Source: Symsagittifera roscoffensis (lineage: Eukaryota > Xenacoelomorpha > Acoela > Convolutidae). From it: a stretch of DNA of 60,000 nucleotides. This document shows, piece by piece, positions 35,564 to 46,856 of the stretch; position 1 is the stretch's first letter; each line of letters starts with the position of its first letter. Below the pieces are notes generated by a model. The model was given only the letters and a program-made list of their open reading frames with translations. It made no database searches and was not told the origin of the DNA. The stretch covers positions 51,702,233 to 51,762,232 of the forward strand of contig NC_087067.1 of the NCBI RefSeq assembly GCF_963678635.1, written 5' to 3'. The position numbers and the translations under genes are program-made.

Positions 35564-38500
35564 TTTTAGTACCAGCTTTACTAAAATTGAGTAAAAATTG
35601 TTTTTAATTATATAAAAATCGATTAAAATCTCTATTTTTGAAATCAAATTATGATCAACTATAATACATTTTAATCGATTAGAATCAATTATTAATCCAT
35701 AAATTTTTCGATACAATTATAATCGATTAAACCTGATTATAATCGATTATTCTTTCTCCCAATTTCTAATTCATAATTTGTGCACAAAAAATTACTTATA
35801 TTCAATTGTAATCGATTATAATCCTTTTTGTGTGCCCATTTTGTCTTTGATCTTGCATCTGAATTTTCTTTACTTTATACTTTTTGTAGACATTGGTGTA
35901 TGTGAAAAATCTGAAAATTTAATCTAAAAGTTTTACAAATCATACCAAAATAAAACTTTTTTGTTTTTTCATTTTTCCCTTGAGGTTGCTTCATGATGCA
36001 CATTTTTAGTTTTTTTGACTAGCAAAATGTCAGCAATTTGCTTTAGTTTCATTATTTATTCGGAGGATATAATTTTCACCTACTGCGGGAAATGAAAGGA
36101 TCTCTGTGAAGCTTTTGTTTCGTGGTGAATTTTTGTTTTCAGATGAATCAAAATGTGACCAGACATATCGTTGATAGGGATTTGTTTTTTTACAGCTAAA
36201 TAATCAACGATGGGATATAATTAGAATATACTACTGGTGTGATAAAATATTGGCAAACTAAGAGATGGTAACTTGTTATAATCAGTTATAATTAATTTAA
36301 AGAATTTTTTGTTTGAATTATAATCAAATTTAATCGATGATAACAATCAATGATATTGGACAAAATCACGATTATAATTCATCTTAAATCCTTTAAACGC
36401 AAAATTTTTGTAACTTCAATCAATAACCATTGTCAAATGAATAACATAATATCCATTATAATCGATTGCTTACCCCTAGACTTGGATGCGGGCTTGATCT
36501 GAATGAGAGACTTAGATTTTATATCAATTTAGACTAAAGATATTTTTATAAACAATGTATTCAAACATTTCCAATTTTTGGAGTTCAATTTACTGACAAT
36601 TGCAAAAGAAGGTTAGTTGAGAACCATAACAAATGAACATCTAGAATATGTTTAGAAAAATTGGGGCCTTCTGTTTTATCAAATAATTTCCTATAAAAAT
36701 TTCTTTTACAAGACAAGTCGAAAATAACTTTAATTAAAAACAGTACGCAAGTAGCACAAAAACTCCGATTTCGAAGATTTAAGAAAAAGTGTAAAATTTA
36801 ATCCTTTAAGCTATATCTGTAAAATTAAACTGAAAATTAAAATAGAAACGACAAAAAATAATTCTAATAACAGATAAATAATGACAGAAAAAACTGCAAA
36901 AAGGTTACAAAATCTAAATTCAAAATGAAGTAACGGTAAATTTGGAGGTCAGCCACCGTCAAGTTTGAAAGCTGACAACACTCAGACAGGTTTTCACGAC
37001 ACTGAGACAACTTTTGGAATGTTTTTCTGGAACCTGAATTTGTGACAAACAAGGTTTCAATTAATACTAGACTACTACACTTCATAACTCACTACGAGCT
37101 TTCTTCGAGGAAGTAAAAATAGAGAAAACAGCACCCTGCACTAAACTTTGTTCCCAAGCAGACTTCGCAGACTTACTTTCAAGGTTTGCAATTTGGCAAA
37201 AAAGATACCATTCATTCAGATCTTGCTATTTATTTGAAACGCGGTGATTTCGTTAATCAAAAGAACCGTACCTTATGTGACAAGCGAGCCAATATACACA
37301 CTATCTGAATCAATTGCGAAATAAAAGACTTGCCCAAATGATTTTTTTAATCCAGTGCAATTGTTTTAAGAGTGTGTGAGTCGTGGCAAGAGTCCTTTGG
37401 TTTCATTTTTGTTTCACATTTTAATTTGATTTTAACGGTGACAAATTTTTTCGTCTTCAATTCATGTGATACCTAGGTATGTCTAAACCAACCCATGTTT
37501 CTGTCTGAACAGACTAGATTGGGCTGATTGTGTTCTACAGCCAGTCCGACCGTTTAAAAAGCTCATTGTTAATATCCCAATGACAATGGGTTTTTCTGAA
37601 GTTGCCGCACGAGGGTGACACACAAAGCATGTTATGCTCTGTGCTAATTGATGTCATTTACAGTGCACTGTGCCCGAAAGATGGTTTGGGCTCGTAAGTT
37701 GGGTGATTAGGCAACTTGCCACTCTTTTTGAGAGTCAAATCCTGGTGTTTCAGACTCCTCAGTAAAGGTCTGGAAGACTATACTCTGGTGCAATTGATTG
37801 CTTTGTTACACTAGGGTGAGAACCGACCCACCATCGTTTAGAATATTTAATGGCAAATGCACAGCACCCTGCTACTCTTGTGTTCTTACACAAACCATCA
37901 GAGCCAGTCCAGGAATGTTTCGATTGTCTTTTACGGCCTCTGATTTTTTCATTACAAAAAGCAGCAAAGTTTTTATAATTTTTTGAAAATATCCCACAAC
38001 CAATGTGTAGAACAAAATGAATCAGTTTACGTCTAAGACACAACAAGTGGATCAAATAGTTCCGCCTTAATTCAATGTGAAATGAATACTAAGTATAAAA
38101 AGAAAAATGAACACTACGCGCATAAATTGGCAACTTCCAAGTTTCCTCCTCAAGTTTTATGTAAAAAATTTGACCTAGATTAAATATTTTTACCCTAACC
38201 TTAAGGCGTAATCTTAAGCTAGCATTGATTTTTTTCAGACGATATAAAATTTCCGTCAAAAATATTCTGAATGAAAAAAATACCCGAGTTTTAATTTTTT
38301 TTTTTAAACGAAAAATAAAACTATTTTGTAAAAACATGATGTGTTATTAGGTTTTGGAGAATGAAGAGTTTTCTATTCTTAGAGAAAGCGTTTTAAATAA
38401 TTTTAAATATAGCTGGTGCTTTTTGCTAGTCCCGTTAGCGAATAAATTATTCATTGAAAACTCTTAAGCTTTCTTTTAAAAGCACTTTATCACACTTGTG

Positions 38501-40031
38501 AAATGATTCATAATGGAAAGAAAAAATCAGCGTAAAAATCTCCTTTTAAACTACGCGAGCTGTCGAAAAAAAGCATCCGCCTATATAACGAGAAAGCGAC
38601 TTGCAATGTCTTCCAATTTTTTCCGTTTTGATAGGTCTTATAGGGCCGTCATTTTATGTGCAATCTTAGTATGTGAATTGTGCTGCGTTTTCTTGAATGA
38701 ATGATAAAAAAAATTACAGTGAAAAAAAAAAGATATATTCGATTCACTTTCTCTTCCATTTTTCATTGTATTTTTTCTTTATCCATCTTTTCAGTCCTTG
38801 TCGCTTTTCACTATCAAGTCAGGACAGAAATTCGTCCGCGAGATATAATTATCCGGCAAAAATTTTCCCTTTTCCAACATATCTCTAAGCCAAACACTAC
38901 TACTAAATTACACATAGAACAGGACGCGGTAACACGCAATCAGCCTATTTGGTCCTGAATTCACAATTTTGGGAATATAGGAATTGAGGGAAAGGTATTT
39001 TCCATCCAACCGCCGCTTGACTATACACCGCCGCTTGGCATATTTTAATGCAAAGCAACGCGCGGAATTGCGTAAGTATTCCATTTGAAAAGAGACCATA
39101 CGTTCCATACAAAGACACTACTACGTGCGCATTTTACCCCGTATAAATTTTCGTAAAATCTACGTGAAAGGAAGGTAATATAGAGGGAAACTCCCTTTTA
39201 AACGTGTGCTTAGTTGGTAACATTTCTCTTTTCTCAGTCGAGTAAAATTAGCGCCGTTGGAAAAGGTCGCTTTATTCTACCATTTCTGCGAGTTACGTGA
39301 CTATAACTAGCGTATAGTGCGCATAACGGTAAGATTTGGAGCTTGAAAGGGAAATTGAAGATTTATTCAGCGCTGATCGATCGGATTGGTTCACCAAGGA
39401 AACGAAACGGAACAGAATACGAGAAAAAAGGGACACAATCATATATTATAACAGAGAACAGCGCAGTCTCTTCCAATTCTGACAGAACAACAGTGGATTC
39501 AAAAAGCACTCGAAAAACAGTTCATCTCAACGCCTCTTAATCAACCTAGACATAATAAATCTCAACCTTATACAAGGTAAGGTTTAAACTTGGTCATTTT
39601 TCATTTTACAACGATCGTCTCGGGTAACTATGTTCTATCTGCCTTTTATATGGACCGAACTTGAAATCTTTTGTTCCTCGTTTTCTTTTTGGAGTTTTGA
39701 CACTTTTTTATTTTTTGTAATTTGAAATTCTTTTTTTTTTTTCGTTATTGAAAATTTTTTTATGCTTTCATTCACTGCCAACGCCCTCCTATCTGTTATT
39801 TTCAAGATTTATGGCTAGGAGTTTAAACATATTTAATTATTTTGAAGTTAAAGCTGAAACGAAATTTAAAACAATAAATTGAGCCTACGCGTCTCGTTCA
39901 TGTATTCTCACTTATGTTTCAGTCACCAATAATATTTGAGTCCTCTCACTGCCAGTCCATCAGATTTTAAGCATAAGTAGTTCATTTTCCACAATTTTTG
40001 ATACCCGGCTTAGATAGAATTCAAAATCAAA

Positions 40032-40554
40032 CAAAACTGCTCGTATCAGAGCGAAGCCCTGAATGTTCCGACTGCCTTTTAAGGTATATGGAGCAGTAAT
40101 AACATTAAAATATTCAATGAAATAAAACAAAATGAATTTTTTTTAAAATTTGAAATTGTTTATGAAAATCATCCCCCCACTAGCCATATAAAATACAAAA
40201 GGATATATTTTGCTCCTTGTAACAAACCAGTTATGGCAAATAAGCTTCTTTTAACCAATTTGGAATGATTTCTAAGACGGATTAATTCTCCGCTTACGCT
40301 TTAACAGCGCGAAATATATCGCGCGTTAATTGTCCCAAATTGGCCAAAATGGCAATCTTTAAACCCCCGTAACTTTACGAAAAATGATCACAGGTGAAAT
40401 ATCTTTTCAAATTTAAGCTTAGGACAACCATACCTTTTGAGTGATTTAAACAAATTCCGTTAAAAATGGCTAGTTAAAAAGTCGAAATTTGTCTGAAGAA
40501 AAAAAACCCACCCGAGCACAAATATTCTGTTACTTTCGTATCAAAAGTCGGAAC
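40032..40554 (+). mobile_element. MITE of the CAAGACTG family in copy B
   Basis: This is the counterpart of 5490-6020, with the same flanks. It begins caaaactgctcgtatcagag and ends aaaagtcggaac, and the central gcgcgaaatatatcgcgcg palindrome is intact. Confidence 0.8.
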
Positions 40555-43250
40555 AATTAGAACAATTCTTCTAAGCCAATACTTTTATTTGGTAAAAACC
40601 CTATGAGAAAATGATGACCTAGCTCAATATACCTCCCTTTTTGAGTGTTTGAGAAATTGAACTTACAATGAGTCAATGTATAATACTTGTCATACAGTTC
40701 CCAAGTTTCCCCAAAACATTGCATACTTTTAGAAAAAAACTCTATGACTAGCATTCTCCAATTATGTGAAGTGTATTGTATGACCACACTTTCCCATGAT
40801 AACAATAGGTTTTCAAAGCTTGAGTTGAAAATCTATTTTTTACAAGAAAGTCCCGGGTTGACCTCCATAAACCAAAAATGCTTATCTTACAATTCCATAC
40901 AACAAATATATGAAAAAAAAAATAATCATACAGTTTTCGGTCCGAAGGGTTGAACGTCTTGCACTTAAAATGCATTGGAAACGACCTGAATTGTTTAAGA
41001 GTTCTTTTCACAAACCGTATGCTGAAAGACTCATACTTTTAAATTTTGGAAAAAAAAATATGAAGATGATTATTTTTATAATTAGAACTTTCGAATTATC
41101 AGACATTGATCAAGGCATATTTAAACTTGCCATACAAAAGAAATAGGAGTTTTTAGCGTGTTTCTGTTTTTGTTCAACCCGGGGTGATTGAATTGAATAT
41201 TTTTCAAATAAATGTTAATTGAGATATACTAACAAAATTTTTGGAATGCATGTTTACAAATAAAAACAAGAAAGCCTGTTGTTGTACACGAAGCAAAGGA
41301 TGTTGCGACCATATTCTTAAAAAACCTAATGAAACTTTTAAAACTTTTTTTATTCAATTTGTGCTAAATATAGAGCGTGGTATGATGCTAAAGCTATGCA
41401 AACGCGTAGAAACTTAATGAATTAGACACATTCGCCAATATTTTTCTCCAAAAATTAGAAAACAAACAAAATATGAAAAAAAATAACTCTTTTTTCTAAT
41501 TTTTTGCCCAATAAGTCTTTATACATTTTTTGGAAAACCCCAATTGCCAAGGAAACATTAAATATATAAAAAATTATACTTCTTAAGCCTAAAAGACTTC
41601 ATTTTTCGTCTAACGATTCATACTCGATTGCTTTAGTTGTTTGAAATTGACTTAGAAATTATAAGTTTTAGAACAGTTTTTCTCTATAATGGGACTACTC
41701 AACCTATTCCAATGATATTTTTAATAACTTATTTTGCGTGGAAAAAAAAACAAAAAAAAAGATAAAAGACAAACTAATGCAAAGAGTTTTTCCCCATTTT
41801 CAATGGCCGGAACAACAACAATAACCGATTCCTGTGCAATTAGTAATGAAGGTTCAGACCACCGTAATGAAAAACATGATTCGAATTTGTCTCTTCCACG
41901 TGTAGGGAGAAAAGCGACAAAAGTCAGCCTGGAAAGATAAGTACTGCCAGTCATTACAAAATTGAAGTTCTAGCTTTCAAGGGGAGTTTTTTCAAGTTCT
42001 ATTTTTGAATTATGTTTTCAAAGTTTTTTGATTATTTTTCATGCTTGGAAGCACTGAATGAAACTTCAAAAAATGTTATTTCATTTGAAAGTTCATTTAA
42101 TAGCTAAAAAGATGTTTAAGTTTTCTGCACGCTCGCTTAGACTAGCCGATATATAAATAAAAACTCAAAATTGGATATGAATATTTCCGACACTGAGAAC
42201 AACCTCTTAAAAAATTTTGAATTTCGTTGAAATTACGCCTGTCGCAGATATATCTTTCAGTCTATTCTCCTGATTATTTAAAACACTTGGATTTAAATTT
42301 TCCGATAAAAACAGAAAAATCCAAAAACAATGTTCTTCCTCACTTTCACTAGTCAAAAGAAATATGAGAAAATTGACACATAAAAAGTGAAAGAGAATTA
42401 AAGTAGGTCAAAATATGGCGAATTATGTAAGAGATCAAACAAGATTTTTTGTATGAGGGCGAAGCCCCGAATGTTCTCACAGGTTTGTCACGCAATTGAA
42501 ACAGTTTTGAAAATTACTGAAAAATTCGAAACACTCTTCATAAATCTCTTTGCAAATCCCTCTTCTTTGCATACGCGGTAATATCGCAAAAAATCTCCTG
42601 CTGAAAAATTGTCCTATTTGAAATTTGAAACCATAAAAGATTTTACGAATAAAACAGATTGTAAAAAAAATTTGTAATTTTTTTTTCAAAATTCGAAAGT
42701 TTTACGAGGTGAAGCTTTATATTAAAATGTTGGATGTAAAGTTCCCATAAAAAATGAATGCTCATAAAAAATTTTGTAAAATTTTTATAAAAAAGCTTAA
42801 TTTGAGGAAAACCAATTAAGTGCAAATGTCTGCAATCTGGGATGGAGCAGCTTCAAATCAATCAGGGCAAAAATAAGCTAGAGAAAAAATTTTTTTTTGA
42901 CAAGTCTGCCTGACATTGTTTTATCTTTTATCTCAAACAGAGTCGATATTAGCATAATTGAAAACTATATCGTATCAATAAGAAAATATGATTTTTTTGA
43001 AAATTCGAAGTCAATAGTTTTTTAAAATTTATAAAACCTTGCCAAAAAGGTTTTTTTTTGTCTAAACAAAAAATTTTAATCAAAGGTTTTCTCAAAAAAA
43101 CACTGTAAAATAACAAAAAAAAAACATTTCAACTGCTCAATTTATGTGTCATTATTTCAATGATAGTCTGTTTTGAGTGTTTGAGAAGTTCAAGTTTAGG
43201 TTGTTATACTACAGCTAAAACTGCAAATGAAATCAATTAATATAAGACAG

Positions 43251-43637
43251 GTTTTTTCTTCAAAAAAATTAGTTCCTTGCAGTTTTTCCTCATCGTGTAT
43301 CAAAAACTATAATTTTGTTTTCTTGTTTTAACCGACGCCGTCGTGATTTACTTTCTGCAGAGCCAGCACTCGTCATTGTACCTTATTGAGACGTTGAAAA
43401 CAGCCAAGGCTGTGAAAACGGGTTTATCTATTCAAAAATATGTTTTTTTTTCTACAACAAAATAAGTTCCTTGCAGTTTTTTCCTTTTCCTGTATCAAAA
43501 AACTATAACTTTGATTTCTTGTTTTAACCCATGCCGTCTTGATCTTTTTTTTTCGCAGAGCCAGCACTCGTCATTGTACCTTACTGAGACGTTGAAAACA
43601 GGTTAGGCTTTGAAAACGGGTTTATCTATGCAAAAAT
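43251..43637 (+). repeat. ~195 bp tandem duplication specific to copy B
   Basis: The segment from agttccttgcag through agccagcactcgtcattgta to gggtttatctat occurs twice here and once in copy A (about 9596-9790). The two units differ at many positions, so the event is not very recent, or copy A lost one unit. Confidence 0.75.
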
Positions 43638-43953
43638 TTGGAGCGGGGGAGCGGGGTTTTCAAGTTTGTTCTTTAAAAAATCTCTGACATTTAGCTAGAA
43701 CGATTTTTTGCTGATGTCACATGTTAGAGTCTTTTTGATGAAGAACTAACAAAATCCATCTTCTAAATCAATTGTTGTTGAACATTTGCTTGTTTGCTTT
43801 CTGTTTCAACCCAAATATTTCTGTTTCAAAAATAAAAAGTTTATATGGATATCGTTCCATGTGTTTCCACTCAAACTAGCTACAAAATTGAACGTCAGAC
43901 TCGTCGACTGATATATCATCTGACATCCCCCTAAGCAAAATTTAAAACTTGAA

Positions 43954-44355
43954 CAAGACAGTTCACATTTGTGCAAAAATCATTCCCGCACACGCCACAA
44001 AAAAAAGTGATAGAATTCGCTACTAGTAAAAAATCAATTTTTGCATTGCATTTAGGCTTCTTTCGACCAATTTGGAACGATTTCTAGGACGGATTAAATC
44101 TCCGCGTAATATATCGCGCGTTAATTGTCATAAATTGGCCAAAACGGCAATCTTCAAACCCCTATAATAAAACCGTAAAAAAGTTTGGAAAATGATCATA
44201 GGTGAAATATCTGTTCAATTTTATGCTCAGGAGATCATACATTTTAAATGATAATAAAAAAATCTGTCAAAAATGACTAGATATAAAGTCGACGTTTGCC
44301 TGAAGAAAAAAAAAACACCTCTAGCTCAAAAGTTTTGTTACTTTAGTTCCGAAAT
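43954..44355 (+). mobile_element. Diverged CAAGACTG-family MITE in copy B
   Basis: Counterpart of 10098-10500, with the start caagacagttcacatttgtg and the same reduced core cgtaatatatcgcgcgttaa. Confidence 0.6.
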
Positions 44356-44576
44356 TTAACATGTTTCAATTTTTGTTTAAAACAGAAATTTTGATAAAAC
44401 CAAAGTAAAACAAACTGTATTTTTGATAAAAACCAAATCGCCAATTCATTTCTCAAATCGAGTTTTTATTCATCGATAATGAAGTCATCCATTTCCTTAG
44501 ATACAGTTAACACTAGTTTCGCCTATTACAAATAACTCTTAAAAGGTAAATGGCTTTTGATAAATTCAAAAGAAAC

Positions 44577-44709
44577 CAAGGGCGGATCTAGGATTTTCTC
44601 AAGGAAGGGGGGGCCTAGTTTTAAAAAATTTCGAAAATTTTGTCGTCGACCTTTTTTTTAGCTCGACCAAATTGATTTTCTGAGTTCACCCCCCCTAAAT
44701 CCACCCCTG
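44577..44709 (+). mobile_element. hAT-like MITE in copy B
   Basis: Counterpart of 10722-10845, starting CAAGGGCGGATCTAGG and ending ccacccctg. It is slightly longer because of expanded G and C runs. Confidence 0.65.
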
Positions 44710-44734
44710 AATGAAAAATTTGAAAACTAAGACT

Positions 44735-45304
44735 AGTTTTTTTCAAATAGGGTTAACCTAAGACGAAACTGGCATGACGTTTTAGCAGAAATAACCTGGT
44801 GCATTTTTTTTTGCAAAAAGTTGGTCCAAAACGTGTATCCCAAAAACTATTAATTTTCGTTTTTTCAAATCAATCAAAAATTACTCCAAGATTATGATTT
44901 TAATTGCTGACAAAATTATATCATAGAGAACCTCTTATGAGGTTTAGGGGCTATAGTTTACAAAAAATGGCGCTAAATGTCTAAAAGTTGTTTCTAAGAA
45001 AAAATTGGCTTTTTGTATTGAAAGAAAATGTATACATTTTTACAAAAATTAGAAAATTATACCCCACTTAACAATGTCCGGTTTTATAAAAAGCTTACTG
45101 TGATACTATTTTGTCAGCAACTGAATTAATTTTATTGGCGTAACGTTTGAATGACTAAAAAAGCAAAAAAGTTTTTTTTTTGGGTAACAGTTTAGACCCA
45201 AGTTTTGCATAATGAACTGCACCATAATAATCTGCTAAAATGTTAAGCAAGTTATGTCTTCGTCAGTTCGACTTGCTTAGTCCGGATATTTCAAATCAAC
45301 ACTG
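44735..45304. mobile_element. Decayed fold-back element in copy B
   Basis: Counterpart of 10885-11442. The right terminus reads caaatcaacactg followed by TA, and the interior follows the same order. Confidence 0.5.
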
Positions 45305-45408
45305 TAGAAAGAACATTTTCTTTTAATTTCTAAAACAAATAGGATTTTGACTGCAAACAACTTAACCGATGGTACCATTTATGTTGTTTATCAAACGAAA
45401 TTGGTCAA

Positions 45409-46321
45409 GGTTATGTCAATTGCTCAAGAAAACATTTTCTAAAAAAGTGAAAAAAGTTACCGAGTAATTTTCCAGACTCTGCAGAAATAAACCATAGTCA
45501 AAATACTAGATCAATTTTTTGTAATATCCTACCGATCATGCTACCGATTATGCACGACACAAATTAATTTTTCTTCAAAAATCATCAAATTCTTCATTTT
45601 TCTGATGAAAACTAGTTTATTAGCAGTTGATATGATGACATTTAGCTTGAAACAACTAAAAATTTAAATTAGGTCTTAAAATAAAATGTTTTCTGATAAT
45701 TCAGAATTGACATATATATTCTTTTGATTTGAAGAATTAAAACCCATCCTCTATAGCCACAAGGAACATAGTTTAAAGTTGACTGTCAAAGCCCACATAG
45801 TGGCCCTGATATAGTTGTGAGGAAGCAAAATCACCCATTTTGCTTTATTTGATAAATCTTTAAGAATACTGGCTGAATCTTGAACAAAACTTGCCATCAA
45901 TCTTAAAGTTATGATAGATTCTTCAAAAAGTTTCGAAAAACCTTGAAGAAAAAAACAAAGACAAAAACTTATTTTATTGATTTTTAAAGATTAGCAAAGA
46001 AAAAATATTTTTTTAAACAAAATTTTCCTAAGATTTCGAAAAAAAATTGGCCAAGCCCTTGAAAAAAAAACAATCAAAAGATTTTCCGCAACTCTCGGTT
46101 TCAAAACGAAATAGTTTAAAAACTTAAAAAGTAAGCTCCTCAATTGTTTGGTTATGAGCAAGGATTCATACTTCTATCTCGATTAAACCTCTTAAGATTC
46201 TATTAATATTAGGTGGTCAAAATGTCTCCGAAATCTGAATAACTTAAAATCACTTTCACCAAGCTGTTCTTATTTTTGCTTATTTAGCCAAAAGAGACTT
46301 GGAGGGAAATAGGAAGTGAAG
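45409..46321. other. AT-rich DNA upstream of the G-gamma gene
   Basis: No repeat or coding sequence was recognised. A pyrimidine-rich acceptor-like site (gttcttatttttgcttatttag) ends at 46287, so 46288-46321 may be the spliced 5' untranslated part of the G-gamma exon. Its promoter may lie further upstream. Confidence 0.45.
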
Positions 46322-46764
46322 ATGAGCAGTGCGAAGAGTGAGGAACAGAAGGATGCTCTGAAGCAGAGTGTGAAGAACCTGCAGTACCAGGCGAGGATCG
46401 AACGAACCCCCTGCTCCATCACCATACCAGAGTCAGCACTCACCTTCTGTTACAACCACTGCATTATAGAAAAAATATATACAAAAGCTGAGCTTTTTTA
46501 TAGTGTCCAACGCCAATATATACGCACGCACAGTGCTATGAGGAAAAACATGTGTAGCAAAAGTGTTTTCAACGTGATAGAAAAAATTCAAAATGTCAAA
46601 AAAACTCCTATTTTTAAAATCAGACAGCAATGTAAACATGTTTTTTTATTTATTCTAGTCTGGTGAAGTACGTGCAGGACAATGAGATGTCTGACCCCTT
46701 CATTGGCGGCATAGACAACAAACAGAACCCATGGGTGGAGAAGGGCAAATGTCTCGTACTCTAG
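46322..46764 (+). CDS. GNG13: G-protein gamma subunit, GNG13/Ggamma30A type
   Basis: This is a two-exon gene for a 71-residue protein. Exon 1 (46322-46431) encodes MSSAKSEEQKDALKQSVKNL and the helix QYQARIERTPCSITIP. Exon 2 (46659-46764) continues LVKYVQDNEMSDPF and ends NPWVEKGKCLVL. The split codon gives Asp. The NPW-EKGKC-aliphatic pattern before a CaaX box ending in Leu is typical of GNG13 and fly Ggamma30A, and a final Leu predicts geranylgeranylation. In the cell it would pair with a Gbeta at the membrane. The length fits the family (about 67-72 residues). The intron is 227 bp; its acceptor (ttattctag) is good and its donor (ga|gtcagc) weak. The ATG at 46322 was chosen because upstream in-frame codons are not methionines. 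Confidence 0.9.
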
Positions 46765-46850
46765 ACTGCTGTAATCTTCTATCTCACCGAGGAGAAAAGA
46801 AATAACGATGTTGAATTCTAGCTTTTTGTATCAAAAAAATATCAACTGAA

Positions 46851-46856
46851 AATAAA
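46851..46856 (+). promoter_or_regulatory. Poly(A) signal for the G-gamma gene
   Basis: AATAAA lies 87 bases after the TAG stop at 46764, a usual spacing for a short 3' untranslated region. Confidence 0.6.

Larger units (their letters stand above)
35564..45408 (+). repeat. Large direct duplication, copy B
   Basis: Collinear with 468-11548 but about 1.2 kb shorter, mainly because it lacks the MITE of copy A at 3014-3552 and the inverted arm at about 6803-7050. Copy B has its own changes, including the truncated tandem unit at its left end and a ~195 bp tandem duplication at 43251-43637. No intact gene was found in it. It reads past the position where copy A runs into the N gap, so the right limit of the duplication is unknown. 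Confidence 0.9.
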
